A stretch of DNA of 36,691 nucleotides from a virus: positions 1 to 36,691 of the IMG/VR virus record IMGVR_UViG_3300050821_006085. One strand, written 5' to 3'. Positions within the stretch are counted from its first letter, which is position 1. Each line of letters begins with the position of its first letter. Of the stretch, positions 14,389 to 22,058 are shown one piece after another. Position numbers and translations under genes: made by a program. The notes beneath the pieces were generated by a model, which was not told the origin of the DNA, ran no database searches, and saw nothing but the letters and a program-made list of their open reading frames with translations.

Positions 14389-16329
14389 TTAGTGATTCGC
14401 CTTTCTCATGGCAGAGCGAACGTGCTTGTTGATGAGGGAAGAATGCTTGCTCAAGACGCGATCCATTCCTTCAGCGTCCATAGCTGATGCGTGAATGTGA
14501 ACGTGAGTGTCTCCACCTCTGTTCCCGCCCTTGCCCTCTGACGCATTCACCCTGTCGGTCAACGCCTTAGTGACGACCGTCTCACCACCGTGGCCGATGA
14601 TAGGAACAGCGCCCGCGCCGGGAATTGTTCCGCCCGTCTCAAATGCCATGACTTCAGCAAAGGCAAGTCCTGCCATTACCGTTGGGATGGGCTGCGGTGA
14701 TCCCGCATAAGCCTCGTACTGCTTGGCTGCGGAAGATTTCGCAGCAGGGAGTTTCATCTCTAGAGCGTTCTTGATGAAGTTCTCCAGCATCTGCTGGCCG
14801 ATCTGCTTCATGGCCGATGCCATGTTCTTCTGTTCAACGATGCTCTTGGCAGCAGCGTTAGCGATGGTATCTGCCATCCGCATTTCACCTTCTTCCACGG
14901 AGCGGCGCATCTGCTCTTCGCCGCTGTCAATGATCTTTTTCTGGTCGAGCTGGTTCTTCTGCTGCAAGACAACGATGTCTGAATTCAGTTTGGCGAGGTC
15001 CGCCCTGTAGGTTGCGCTGTACTTGTTCAGAGCCGCAATTCGCGCGTTGTAGCCATCCAAGTCAGCCTGATACATCGCTTGGGACGCAGCCAACTCAGCC
15101 TGTACGGTCGTAGCGTTGTCTCCACCGCCAGCAAACTTCATTTTCTGAGCGTGCTGTGCCTCTTCGATCTCGGCCTCAGCTTTCAGGTGAGACATTCTGA
15201 TCGTTTCTTCTAGTTCTGTGTTCTGGATTGACTTGGCCTGCTCCGCCAGATGCTTGGCGTTGTCGAGCACGCGCTTTGCGTTCTCAGCCAGAGCCTTTTC
15301 GGTTTCCTTTGCATCTTCTTCATCGAGCTTCTGGTGCTCAAGCTTCATGTCCTCGTAAGCTTTCTTCACCTCAGCCGCAAAGTGTCGCTCTGCTTTTTCT
15401 TTTTCTTGCTGCTGCCTCACGAACTCATCTGTGTCAGCGGCAGTATTCTTAGCGGAATCCTTCGTGGCGATAGCAGCGCTGTTCTTCGCCTCTTGGTTGT
15501 ACTTCTCTTGCTCCTGCGTCTGCTGGATGAGGATGCTTAGTTCTTGCGCCAGCGCTGCGCTTCTTTCTTTAGCGTAGCTGCTGGTTTCTCCCCTGAGTTT
15601 GTCCTGCTCCTGTATTGCAAACTTTATTCCCTCGGCGAGATGGCGCGTGATCGCTCCGTTGTCGCCTGTTTTAGCGGCTTCTTGGATCTTTGCTTCTAAC
15701 TCATCGAAGTGCTTGACGACTCCCTCTGCGCCCTGACCCATTCCGAGAAACGACTTGACCCAGCCGACTTGCATCGTGGCAAAAACAGCATCGGCGTCCT
15801 TGCCCAGCTTCTTGAATTGTTCGAACAAGCCATCGAAGCTAACGTCGTTGATGAGGTGCAAGCGTTTGATCAATGCAGCAACGTGGTTGCCGTTCAAGTC
15901 ATCCAACTTGGCGCCGCTCTCCAGCAACTTCTCGTCCAGCTTGTGCAAAGATGATTGCGAGTCATCACTCAAGGTGTTCCACGCCTTGGCAGTTGCCGCT
16001 TCTAGTTCCTTGTGCTTTTCGATGAGCTTGGCGACGATTTCAATAGCAACAGCGACGCCCGCGATGGGCAGCATCATCGCGAACGCTTGACCGACAGCGG
16101 GAATCTTCGCGATGAGACTGTTCAGATGGCGGGGCAGGCGCACGCCGACAGACTCTTCAACAAGCATCAAGCCGCCGCGGGACTCAGCGAAGCTGTGGTC
16201 GAGAGATTCTCCTGTCTCACCCGCTTTGCCTTTCAGCGCGTCAAGGTCTGCTTGGACCTTGCCCATGTCGGATTTGAACTCAGCAGTTTCAGCCCTGAGT
16301 TTGACGATCAGCGCTCCTACTTCAGACAT
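14389..16329 (-). CDS. Tail tape measure protein (646 aa)
   Basis: Long Ala/Lys/Glu/Gln-rich coiled coils cover residues about 5-35 and 120-500. A hydrophobic segment lies at about 75-97 (AFAMMLPIAGVAVAIEIVAKL). The C-terminus has VMAFETGGTIPGAGAVPIIGHGGETVV, the usual tape-measure tail motif, and a His-rich VHIHASAMDAEG. It sets tail length; with 646 residues a tail of roughly 90-100 nm would follow from the usual 0.15 nm per residue. It lies immediately after the chaperone genes, as usual. Confidence 0.92.
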   Translation of the reverse strand: MSEVGALIVKLRAETAEFKSDMGKVQADLDALKGKAGETGESLDHSFAESRGGLMLVEESVGVRLPRHLNSLIAKIPAVGQAFAMMLPIAGVAVAIEIVAKLIEKHKELEAATAKAWNTLSDDSQSSLHKLDEKLLESGAKLDDLNGNHVAALIKRLHLINDVSFDGLFEQFKKLGKDADAVFATMQVGWVKSFLGMGQGAEGVVKHFDELEAKIQEAAKTGDNGAITRHLAEGIKFAIQEQDKLRGETSSYAKERSAALAQELSILIQQTQEQEKYNQEAKNSAAIATKDSAKNTAADTDEFVRQQQEKEKAERHFAAEVKKAYEDMKLEHQKLDEEDAKETEKALAENAKRVLDNAKHLAEQAKSIQNTELEETIRMSHLKAEAEIEEAQHAQKMKFAGGGDNATTVQAELAASQAMYQADLDGYNARIAALNKYSATYRADLAKLNSDIVVLQQKNQLDQKKIIDSGEEQMRRSVEEGEMRMADTIANAAAKSIVEQKNMASAMKQIGQQMLENFIKNALEMKLPAAKSSAAKQYEAYAGSPQPIPTVMAGLAFAEVMAFETGGTIPGAGAVPIIGHGGETVVTKALTDRVNASEGKGGNRGGDTHVHIHASAMDAEGMDRVLSKHSSLINKHVRSAMRKANH

Positions 16330-16332
16330 TGC

Positions 16333-16737
16333 TTAACCTTTCTTCTGCTTCAAGTACGGCCAGCATGAATCAAAGATGCTTTCGGCGTCTGGATACCCTG
16401 CCGTTTCCAAATCCTTGATAGCTTTGCTGCGAATATCCAAAATCTTCTCGCGCGTAGTGGACGGCGGAACGTTCAGCACTTTCCGGCAGTGCCGCTTAGC
16501 TGCGTCCAAGCGCTCTTTCTTCTTGGCGGCCTCTTCGTCACGAATGAAGTCAAAGGGCTGGACGATCGGATCCTCTGCACTGCTTCGATTCACGTTGTAA
16601 ACCGCTGCTGCTGTCTGTGCATTCGCGAAACGGTCGTACTTGATGCCAACGTTTCTGCGTTTGCAGAGAGCCTGAAACATTGCAGGCGTGAGTTCTTCAA
16701 ACTCTTCCCAGTTGAGACTGAGGTCGTACCGCGCCAC
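16333..16737 (-). CDS. Tail assembly chaperone T part, reached by -1 frameshift (GT)
   Basis: The frame is open upstream of the nominal GTG at 16737, through IEEPPDNWLDLWAV, back to the slippery heptamer at 16800-16806. The product is therefore most likely a C-terminal extension of G rather than a free protein. RYDLSLNWEEFEELTPAMF and AAVYNVNRS match the usual second chaperone domain, which recruits tail tube subunits to the tape measure. No SD precedes the GTG, which supports the frameshift model. The fusion would be about 281 aa, counted from the G start at 17177. Confidence 0.85.
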   Translation of the reverse strand: MARYDLSLNWEEFEELTPAMFQALCKRRNVGIKYDRFANAQTAAAVYNVNRSSAEDPIVQPFDFIRDEEAAKKKERLDAAKRHCRKVLNVPPSTTREKILDIRSKAIKDLETAGYPDAESIFDSCWPYLKQKKG

Positions 16738-16772
16738 AGCCCACAGGTCTAGCCAATTGTCCGGCGGCTCTT

Positions 16773-17177
16773 CTATACGGTCGGAGACGCCGTCTGCGGG
16801 TTTGGGTCGGCAGTTGCACCCGCATCCTGTTGCTTCTTCAGCGCATCGACAACGCCGGGGAACATGAGACTGAATATCTCGTCTGAAAGCAGCCGCTGCG
16901 CTTCTGGATTGAGAACTTCCAAAACCTCATCGAGAGTGACTTCTGGATTGAACTTCTCCAGCAGCCCGTGGACGATCTTGGGGAAGTCGCGGCCAGAGGA
17001 AATCTTCGGCCAGTCGGCAACCTTCTTCAGGTCGAGACGCGTGGCGTCTTCGATCTTCGCGATGGCTTTGTAAGTCGCGCAGAGCTTCCACGTCTTTGCG
17101 GCACTGCCGTCTTCGCTGTCGAGAATGAGGGTGAAATGCGGGGTAACCCGCGTCTTAATTTCTGTTTGCTGTGCCAT
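16773..17177 (-). CDS. Tail assembly chaperone G (134 aa)
   Basis: Soluble helical protein lying between tail tube and tape measure: WKLCATYKAIAKIEDATRLDLKKV (about 30-53) and LDEVLEVLNPEAQRLL are typical of gpG-like chaperones. The ATG at 17177 has GGAGA 5 nt upstream; the longer frame from 17231 has no such site. Eight codons before its stop the gene carries C CCA AAC in register, a canonical -1 slippery heptamer, so part of the ribosomes should continue into the T frame. Confidence 0.88.
   Translation of the reverse strand: MAQQTEIKTRVTPHFTLILDSEDGSAAKTWKLCATYKAIAKIEDATRLDLKKVADWPKISSGRDFPKIVHGLLEKFNPEVTLDEVLEVLNPEAQRLLSDEIFSLMFPGVVDALKKQQDAGATADPNPQTASPTV
16800..16806 (-). promoter_or_regulatory. 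-1 programmed frameshift site (C CCA AAC)
   Basis: Read on the - strand, the heptamer is in the register X XXY YYZ relative to the G start at 17177. The T frame is exactly -1 and has no stop from the heptamer to its annotated start. The lambda G/GT system uses G GGA AAG at the same relative place. Confidence 0.85.
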
Positions 17178-17274
17178 GAACTCTCCTTCCAAAAGACGCA
17201 CTACGAGTGTCAGACTGCTCATAGGAGACACGGAGCGCGATGAGAATGAATCCGCCGATGTATCCGCTCAGCAG

Positions 17275-17305
17275 TAAAAGCGGTGGGGTGGCTTGTCACC
17301 ACCCC
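17275..17305 (-). terminator. Hairpin after the tail tube gene
   Basis: A 7-bp GC-rich stem, GGGGTGG (17285-17291) with CCACCCC (17299-17305), is followed on the - strand after a few bases by TTTT (17280-17277 region). It begins about 6 nt after the tail tube stop and could be a partial terminator that keeps tail tube mRNA more abundant than the chaperone mRNA. Confidence 0.6.
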
Positions 17306-17311
17306 GAGCCA

Positions 17312-17737
17312 TTACACCAGCGTCCAGGGACCAGTGAGTTTTATTTTCACGTCGAGAGTTGCCGGTTTGTCTAGCGGGAAAGCGCGAGTCATAGACTCAA
17401 CGATGCCCGCGAAAGCAGTGCTGTTAGACGAGCCGTACAGCGCCTTGAAGTTGATAGTCGCACCGGAAAGCCGGATGGCTTCCAAAGCAACCTGCGTAGA
17501 GTCCCCAGGCTGAAACAGGCATTTGACATCGCAAGTCCCCGGATCCTGCGTGCTGGAAATGAATGTGTCTACGCCGTTGGCGGTTCCCATCTGCGTAGTC
17601 TTCTCGGTAGCAACTTTGTCGCCAGAGAAGCTGATAGATTGCACGCCGTCGAGAACGGTGTAAGTTGAGGGAGAGCCGACGGTAGCGAATTCGAGCGAAT
17701 CCCCTATGCCGACGATTCCTTGTACTGGGTTGGACAT
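17312..17737 (-). CDS. Major tail tube protein (141 aa)
   Basis: A short beta-rich protein with SLEFATVGSPSTYTVLDGVQSISFSG, DVKCLFQPGDSTQVALEAIR and a C-terminal LDVKIKLTGP strand, the usual siphophage tail tube layout. It lies upstream of the chaperones and tape measure. AAGGAG lies 6 nt before the ATG. Many Ser and Thr residues could be glycosylated by the adjacent GT2 enzyme, which is speculation. Confidence 0.9.
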   Translation of the reverse strand: MSNPVQGIVGIGDSLEFATVGSPSTYTVLDGVQSISFSGDKVATEKTTQMGTANGVDTFISSTQDPGTCDVKCLFQPGDSTQVALEAIRLSGATINFKALYGSSNSTAFAGIVESMTRAFPLDKPATLDVKIKLTGPWTLV

Positions 17738-17746
17738 TGTAACTCC

Positions 17747-18541
17747 TTAGTTTCTGCCGCCACTGGCGGGTTGATTTGTACTGCACCTCTCCGCTGTAAT
17801 GGCGGCGAAGAAATCTTGTGGAAAGGCGCCGCGTGTAGCTGCCGGCCACTGCTTGTGCCTTCCGAGATAGTTCTGCTTAGCGCAAAGATTGCGACCGTGA
17901 ACGCGGCAAACAATCAGTTGCTCGCTCTCGCATGAATCGAGCTGCTTCGCATGCAGAGCAGCGTCAGTAAACGGTCGATCTTCGCTGTCCGTTTCTGGGA
18001 ATGAATGCTTTTCCCACCAATTGCGCGTATAAGCCAATGTCGCGCCCCAGGCGTACGGCTCATGCGGCCTGCCGGGGCTGTAGTGATAGCGGAACAGCCC
18101 GCCTGTGTCGTCATTGAAGTACAGTGCGGAATGAAACCCAGTCACCGCTTTCCCTGTCTCCAGCAAGCGCGATACGTGCCGCTCTACGCGATCTGCGTGA
18201 TGCCAGTCATCGTCATCAAAGTGAACGATGATGTCGCCCTCAGCGTGCCAGTTCCCAACGTTCCTAAGAGCGCCTATCGGTCTATGTGGTAACGACAGAT
18301 ACTTGACTCGACGCCCGTCTGCGAACTCAGCGCTGAATCCAGCGACTCCATCGGCTGCTTTGATGCTGTCAGCTTTTATGAGCTTGTCTACGCTGGAAAG
18401 AAGCGCATCATCTTCCGCATTGTCAACAATCACTAACTCCAAACGGCCTTTGTAGCTCTGAGCGCAGAAGCAGCGCAGCGCCGTATTTGCATACTTGCCG
18501 TTAGCGCTCGGCAGCAGCACAGTTACGCTCGGTAAACTCAC
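17747..18541 (-). CDS. GT2-family glycosyltransferase inside the tail operon (264 aa)
   Basis: GT-A fold: SVTVLLPSANG at the N-terminus, LELVIVDNAEDD (nucleotide binding), RPIGALRNVGNWHAEGDIIV and the DXD-type metal site HFDDDDWHH (D109-D112). The acceptor half contains PYAWGATLAYTRNWW and a late FPETDSEDRPF. It transfers a sugar from a nucleotide donor to an unknown acceptor. There is no TM or signal peptide, so it acts in the cytosol. It overlaps the gp10-like gene by 4 nt and lies 10 bp before the tail tube gene, an unusual place. Inference: it decorates virion proteins rather than host LPS. Confidence 0.88.
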   Translation of the reverse strand: MSLPSVTVLLPSANGKYANTALRCFCAQSYKGRLELVIVDNAEDDALLSSVDKLIKADSIKAADGVAGFSAEFADGRRVKYLSLPHRPIGALRNVGNWHAEGDIIVHFDDDDWHHADRVERHVSRLLETGKAVTGFHSALYFNDDTGGLFRYHYSPGRPHEPYAWGATLAYTRNWWEKHSFPETDSEDRPFTDAALHAKQLDSCESEQLIVCRVHGRNLCAKQNYLGRHKQWPAATRGAFPQDFFAAITAERCSTNQPASGGRN

Positions 18542-18936
18542 TGCTTCTTGTTCTCCAAATCTTGAAGAATTCCGACAGCTTCAGTTGCGAACACATCGAG
18601 CACCTTGTCTTTGCTCGACTCCCAAGCTCGCGACAGCCAGTGCTGAGGTCGGTTGGTCTTCGTTCCAAATTCCTGCAAGCTTCCCCACCATGCAGACTTC
18701 AGAGGCCCGATGCTGATTTCTAGCGCGGTTTCGCCGTCGCCAGAGGACCACTCCGTTTGCGATCCCATCGACTCTTCCAGCACGCCGACATCTACAGGGA
18801 CAGTTTCTTCCGCTGCATCTATCACGACTTGAGCTGCTGGCTTCGCGCAACGCAGCAGATAACGCTTCGCTGCTGCCGGAGATTCTTCAGTCAGCATGCG
18901 CGACAGGTCCGCAAGACCCTCAATTTCGACACTCAT
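18538..18936 (-). CDS. HK97 gp10-like head-tail/tail completion protein (132 aa)
   Basis: Begins MSVEIEGLADLSRMLTEESPAAAKRYLLR. The central DVGVLEESMGSQT and GSLQEFGTKTNRPQHWLSRAWE are the typical HK97-gp10 family pattern (G-x-L-x-x-S ... E-F-G-T). It links the neck and tail terminator. The ATG at 18936 fits the family N-terminus, although the frame is open to a GTG at 19056; the SD is weak. It normally neighbours head closure and DUF3168 genes, but here the 706-aa fibre-like gene separates them. Confidence 0.85.
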   Translation of the reverse strand: MSVEIEGLADLSRMLTEESPAAAKRYLLRCAKPAAQVVIDAAEETVPVDVGVLEESMGSQTEWSSGDGETALEISIGPLKSAWWGSLQEFGTKTNRPQHWLSRAWESSKDKVLDVFATEAVGILQDLENKKQ

Positions 18937-19061
18937 TGGGAACTCAGAAAGTGAACACAGGAAGGGGAGCGCGACGAAGCAATCAACACTCGGTCGATTG
19001 AAAAACACTGTAGATGTTCGTCTTCGTCTTGAGGCGCTAGTCTGCCCTGTAGTCACTTACA

Positions 19062-19082
19062 CTAAGCGGCTCAAAAGTACTT
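19062..19082 (-). repeat. Leader repeat class 2, copy 2 (21 bp, identical to copy 3)
   Basis: All 21 bases are identical to 32720-32740, 13.6 kb away. It lies in the 157-bp gap between the fibre-like gene (stop 19094) and the ATG at 18936. Confidence 0.75.
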
Positions 19083-19093
19083 TGATTGGTGCT

Positions 19094-21214
19094 TTACACC
19101 GAACTCATCGACAGCTTATTCCACGTCGCGGATCCCGCGGCGCCAGTTACAGAGCAGAAGTAAAGATTCCCGCCGTACTCGATGATCTGCCCTGCCGTGC
19201 CCGCCGTGCCCGCTGATGTCGGCGCAGCGCTCGACGCAGTAAACAGCAATTCAGTCATGGCAAGCGTGCCAGCTGTGCTGCCCGCTGCGCCTGTGCCGAC
19301 TCCAAGAACGCCAGCGGATACGCGAGAAATGCCGGTGTCTGCGCTAGCACCGTTCGGAGCCGTGGTGCTGCTCCATCCATAAACGCACGCGCTGCCACCT
19401 CTGAAGACCGTAGACTGTATTAGAAATTCTAGAGTAGAAGCAATCTCAAAAGTGATTTCACCAGACGTTACGTTGAGTTGTAATCCTGTCGAGCCGAGAA
19501 TAGATGTGGTATTCAACTGCGGTACTGATACAGCGGCCGTTCCGCTCGATCCTGTGTGTGAGAAAGTCAGCGTGCTCGTTGGATTCGGAGCTACAGACCC
19601 TATCACGTTCTGAATCGACCACACATCAGCAACACTGTCGAGTGTTCCCGCCGTGCCTGTGTTCACAGTGCCGGCGAGTTCCAGAATCGGAGAGTTCACG
19701 ACGGCAGAAGAAATCATCACAGGCGTGCCTGTGTTCGTGACAACACCAGCAGCATTCAGCACTGTGATCGTTGTCGTCGTTGAAGCTAGAATGGTAAAAG
19801 TTCCGTTGTTGCCTGTTGCGCTGCCGGTGTATCCAGAAATCGTGACACTTGCGTTCACCCAGCCGTTTGAACCAGCGCCAGCTTCAGTCGCAGCTAAAGT
19901 GTAGCGCCACTGATTGCTTCCGAGACTCACAGGCGCTGTGCTCGTGCTAAGCGCGCACGTCGTTGTAGCGCCAGTCACTGTCGGCGTCGTGTTCTGCCAC
20001 AGCTCATAGCCTGCTGTAGAAGGACTCGTTCCGGGGTTGTTACTGCTGAAGCTTGTCGTGCTGTTGCCAGCAAATGTCGATACACCGGAAACGTTGAGCG
20101 TGCCGACATCGAGCGTGCCGTTCGCGCTGCCGTTCGCTCCAGTTCCTATTCCGAGGATCCCCGGGCCCAAGCGCGACAAACTCGTGTCAATTCCGAGAGA
20201 TGCATTTTCCCACACGATCAAGTTCTCGTTCATGTTGATCGTGCCGCTCATCGTTCCGCCAGCGAGCGCTAAGAATTCAGAACCGAGCCCGTTGATGATC
20301 GAAGCGAGCAGTGCTTCTTCTGCCTCAGCGCGTGCTGTCTCGACTGCAACAGCAGCAGCAACGAAAGCGTCGGTCGCGAGCTTAGTTGAACTGTCGCCAG
20401 CAGTTTGTGTCGTCGCTGTCGTGCCGTTTGGCAGCGCGGGTGTGCCCGAAAGATTGGCAGCAGTGCCGGAAGTGTTTACAGAATTTGCGTAGGCTTCCGC
20501 ATTCGCCTGAGCCGTTGCGGCGGCACCGGCAGCGTCAGCGCCCACCATTGAGTAGGTAATTCCGCTCACTGTGCCAGTGAACGTCGGGTTTGCTTTCGGA
20601 GCAAGCAGCGCTTCAGCCGCTTCCGCACGCGAGGTCTCTGTGGCTACTGCTGATGTTGCGAAGCTCTCAGCAGCAGATAAGGCAGAACCCGCAGCGCCGT
20701 AAGCATCAAAAGTCCCATCGAGACTTGACTCCAGAGCTGTGACCAGCGCGGAGTAGTTCAAAGCGAATTCGACGTTACCTTCTGAGGGGTTGCTGACCGC
20801 AATATATGTTCCGTCGCCTTCAAAGTTGACGGTGCTGTCGGAAGTGAGCGTCGTCCCGCTCGCTTGGAAAGTCGTGCTCTGCGCTGTCGCTGCCCACGTG
20901 GGAATTCCATCAACGACAGTCAGCACTTCGCCGCTTGTACCGATCGGAAGACGCGCAGCCCCGAGCGAAGGATCCTCGTAGATCATGTCGCCAGAAGCCA
21001 GCATCGGGTTCTGGAAGCCCGCTGCGGCGCCGATCTCAACCATCGCGCTGCCATTCCACACGTAGAAATCGCCTGAGTCTTTGCAGAAGAATTCGATTCC
21101 TGGCTGCACGTCTGCGACAGGGACATCCAGAGCAGCAGCGATGCCTTCAGCCGTAGACGGAAGATCAGCAGCAACACCCGTGGCAACAACGATCAGTGCA
21201 TCAATGATAGGCAT
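19094..21214 (-). CDS. Fibre-like structural protein in the head-tail completion region (706 aa)
   Basis: Starts MPIIDALIVVATGVAADLPSTAEG. Residues about 40-70 hold FFCKDSGDFYVWNGSAMV. About 85-110 read ARLPIGTSGEVLTVVDGIPTWA, a motif common in phage fibres. APKANPTFTGTVSG (about 205-218) is another typical fibre repeat. Ala-rich helical segments (ETSRAEAAEALL, ETARAEAEEALL) occur twice, and long Ser/Thr/Gly/Asn beta repeats follow. No chaperone or catalytic domain is seen. It overlaps DUF3168 by 1 nt. The place, between tail terminator and gp10-like genes, suggests a neck, collar or head fibre, or an appendage gene inserted there. Confidence 0.75.
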   Translation of the reverse strand: MPIIDALIVVATGVAADLPSTAEGIAAALDVPVADVQPGIEFFCKDSGDFYVWNGSAMVEIGAAAGFQNPMLASGDMIYEDPSLGAARLPIGTSGEVLTVVDGIPTWAATAQSTTFQASGTTLTSDSTVNFEGDGTYIAVSNPSEGNVEFALNYSALVTALESSLDGTFDAYGAAGSALSAAESFATSAVATETSRAEAAEALLAPKANPTFTGTVSGITYSMVGADAAGAAATAQANAEAYANSVNTSGTAANLSGTPALPNGTTATTQTAGDSSTKLATDAFVAAAVAVETARAEAEEALLASIINGLGSEFLALAGGTMSGTINMNENLIVWENASLGIDTSLSRLGPGILGIGTGANGSANGTLDVGTLNVSGVSTFAGNSTTSFSSNNPGTSPSTAGYELWQNTTPTVTGATTTCALSTSTAPVSLGSNQWRYTLAATEAGAGSNGWVNASVTISGYTGSATGNNGTFTILASTTTTITVLNAAGVVTNTGTPVMISSAVVNSPILELAGTVNTGTAGTLDSVADVWSIQNVIGSVAPNPTSTLTFSHTGSSGTAAVSVPQLNTTSILGSTGLQLNVTSGEITFEIASTLEFLIQSTVFRGGSACVYGWSSTTAPNGASADTGISRVSAGVLGVGTGAAGSTAGTLAMTELLFTASSAAPTSAGTAGTAGQIIEYGGNLYFCSVTGAAGSATWNKLSMSSV

Positions 21215-21678
21215 TAAAACTTTCCGCCTTCGATAACAGTAGTGAGGTCAGGAGCAGGAGCAACAGAAACCGCAGTGTCGTAGTACCAAACCCTGAACTG
21301 AAGCAGAGCGCGATATACAAAACCTTTTCCGCTGCCTTCTTCATAAGGCATGTCCCAATCTTTTTCGGTCAGCACAGCAGCGACAGCCGTCGCGTTCACA
21401 TCGGGGAGATTACCTCTGTACGACTCCAACAGCTCCCGAACCGCCAGAGCAATGCTGCGACTCGTGTAAAAGTCAGTCGCATAGCAGTCAACTTGAAACA
21501 GTGCAGAGCGCGTCCCCGTTGCGCCGTTCATTGTGTAAACATCCGTTGTCGCTACGCGGCTGAGAACGATGTATGGCACGACTGCGCCTTTTGGCGCGAG
21601 AATCCAGTACACGCCATTGGCAAGCGCATCAATGTCGCCATCGGATTCGATAAGTTGATAGAGTCCTTGCTCGACCAT
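21214..21678 (-). CDS. Tail terminator / DUF3168-type protein (154 aa)
   Basis: VEQGLYQLIESDGDIDALAN at the start, PKGAVVPYIVLSRVATTDVYTMNG, then LFQVDCYATDFYTSRSIALAVRELL and a late ALLQFRVWYYDT strand. This is the DUF3168 layout of tail completion proteins that cap the tube at the neck. The ATG overlaps the upstream stop as TAATG, so it is coupled to head closure. Confidence 0.88.
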   Translation of the reverse strand: MVEQGLYQLIESDGDIDALANGVYWILAPKGAVVPYIVLSRVATTDVYTMNGATGTRSALFQVDCYATDFYTSRSIALAVRELLESYRGNLPDVNATAVAAVLTEKDWDMPYEEGSGKGFVYRALLQFRVWYYDTAVSVAPAPDLTTVIEGGKF

Positions 21679-22058
21679 TACATGCACCCTGCGATGTCTT
21701 GCGTGACGAACGTCCACAGATGGAGTTCGACCTGTTGCCCGTCAGGATCAGAAAAGCTCTCGATGTTGTGCAACTGGTTGCGAAACACAATCTGCATTCC
21801 TGTGTCCACCGTGTAGGTCTTCGGGTAGCGAATCACAATCTTGTACGAGCTGATACCAACACGATCCTGTGACTTGTCTGTTTCTTTTCCGCGCCACTCC
21901 ACCACATTCGCATGAATGTTCTGCGCCACAACTGTAGGCGCGTCAGGCGTTCCATCTGTTGCTTGACCTGCATTTGGATTCTGAATCGTCACGTAGCAGT
22001 TGAACGCAGACGAAGGCAGATACCGAACATTCGAAGATGCTTTCTTGGGTAGACTCAT
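21678..22058 (-). CDS. Head closure / head-tail joining protein (126 aa)
   Basis: RYLPSSAFNCYVTIQNPNAG near the start, IHANVVEWRGKETDK and VGISSYKIVIRYPKTYTVDTGMQIVF: the small beta-barrel pattern of SPP1 gp16-like (phage head-tail joining) proteins. It closes the capsid exit channel and docks the tail. Coupled by TAATG to the connector gene. Confidence 0.85.
   Translation of the reverse strand: MSLPKKASSNVRYLPSSAFNCYVTIQNPNAGQATDGTPDAPTVVAQNIHANVVEWRGKETDKSQDRVGISSYKIVIRYPKTYTVDTGMQIVFRNQLHNIESFSDPDGQQVELHLWTFVTQDIAGCM

Noticed and set aside
17178-17311. Hydrophobic - strand frame after the tail tube gene
   Set aside because: A TM-like run can be read, but no ATG, GTG or TTG start is available after the stop at its upstream end.
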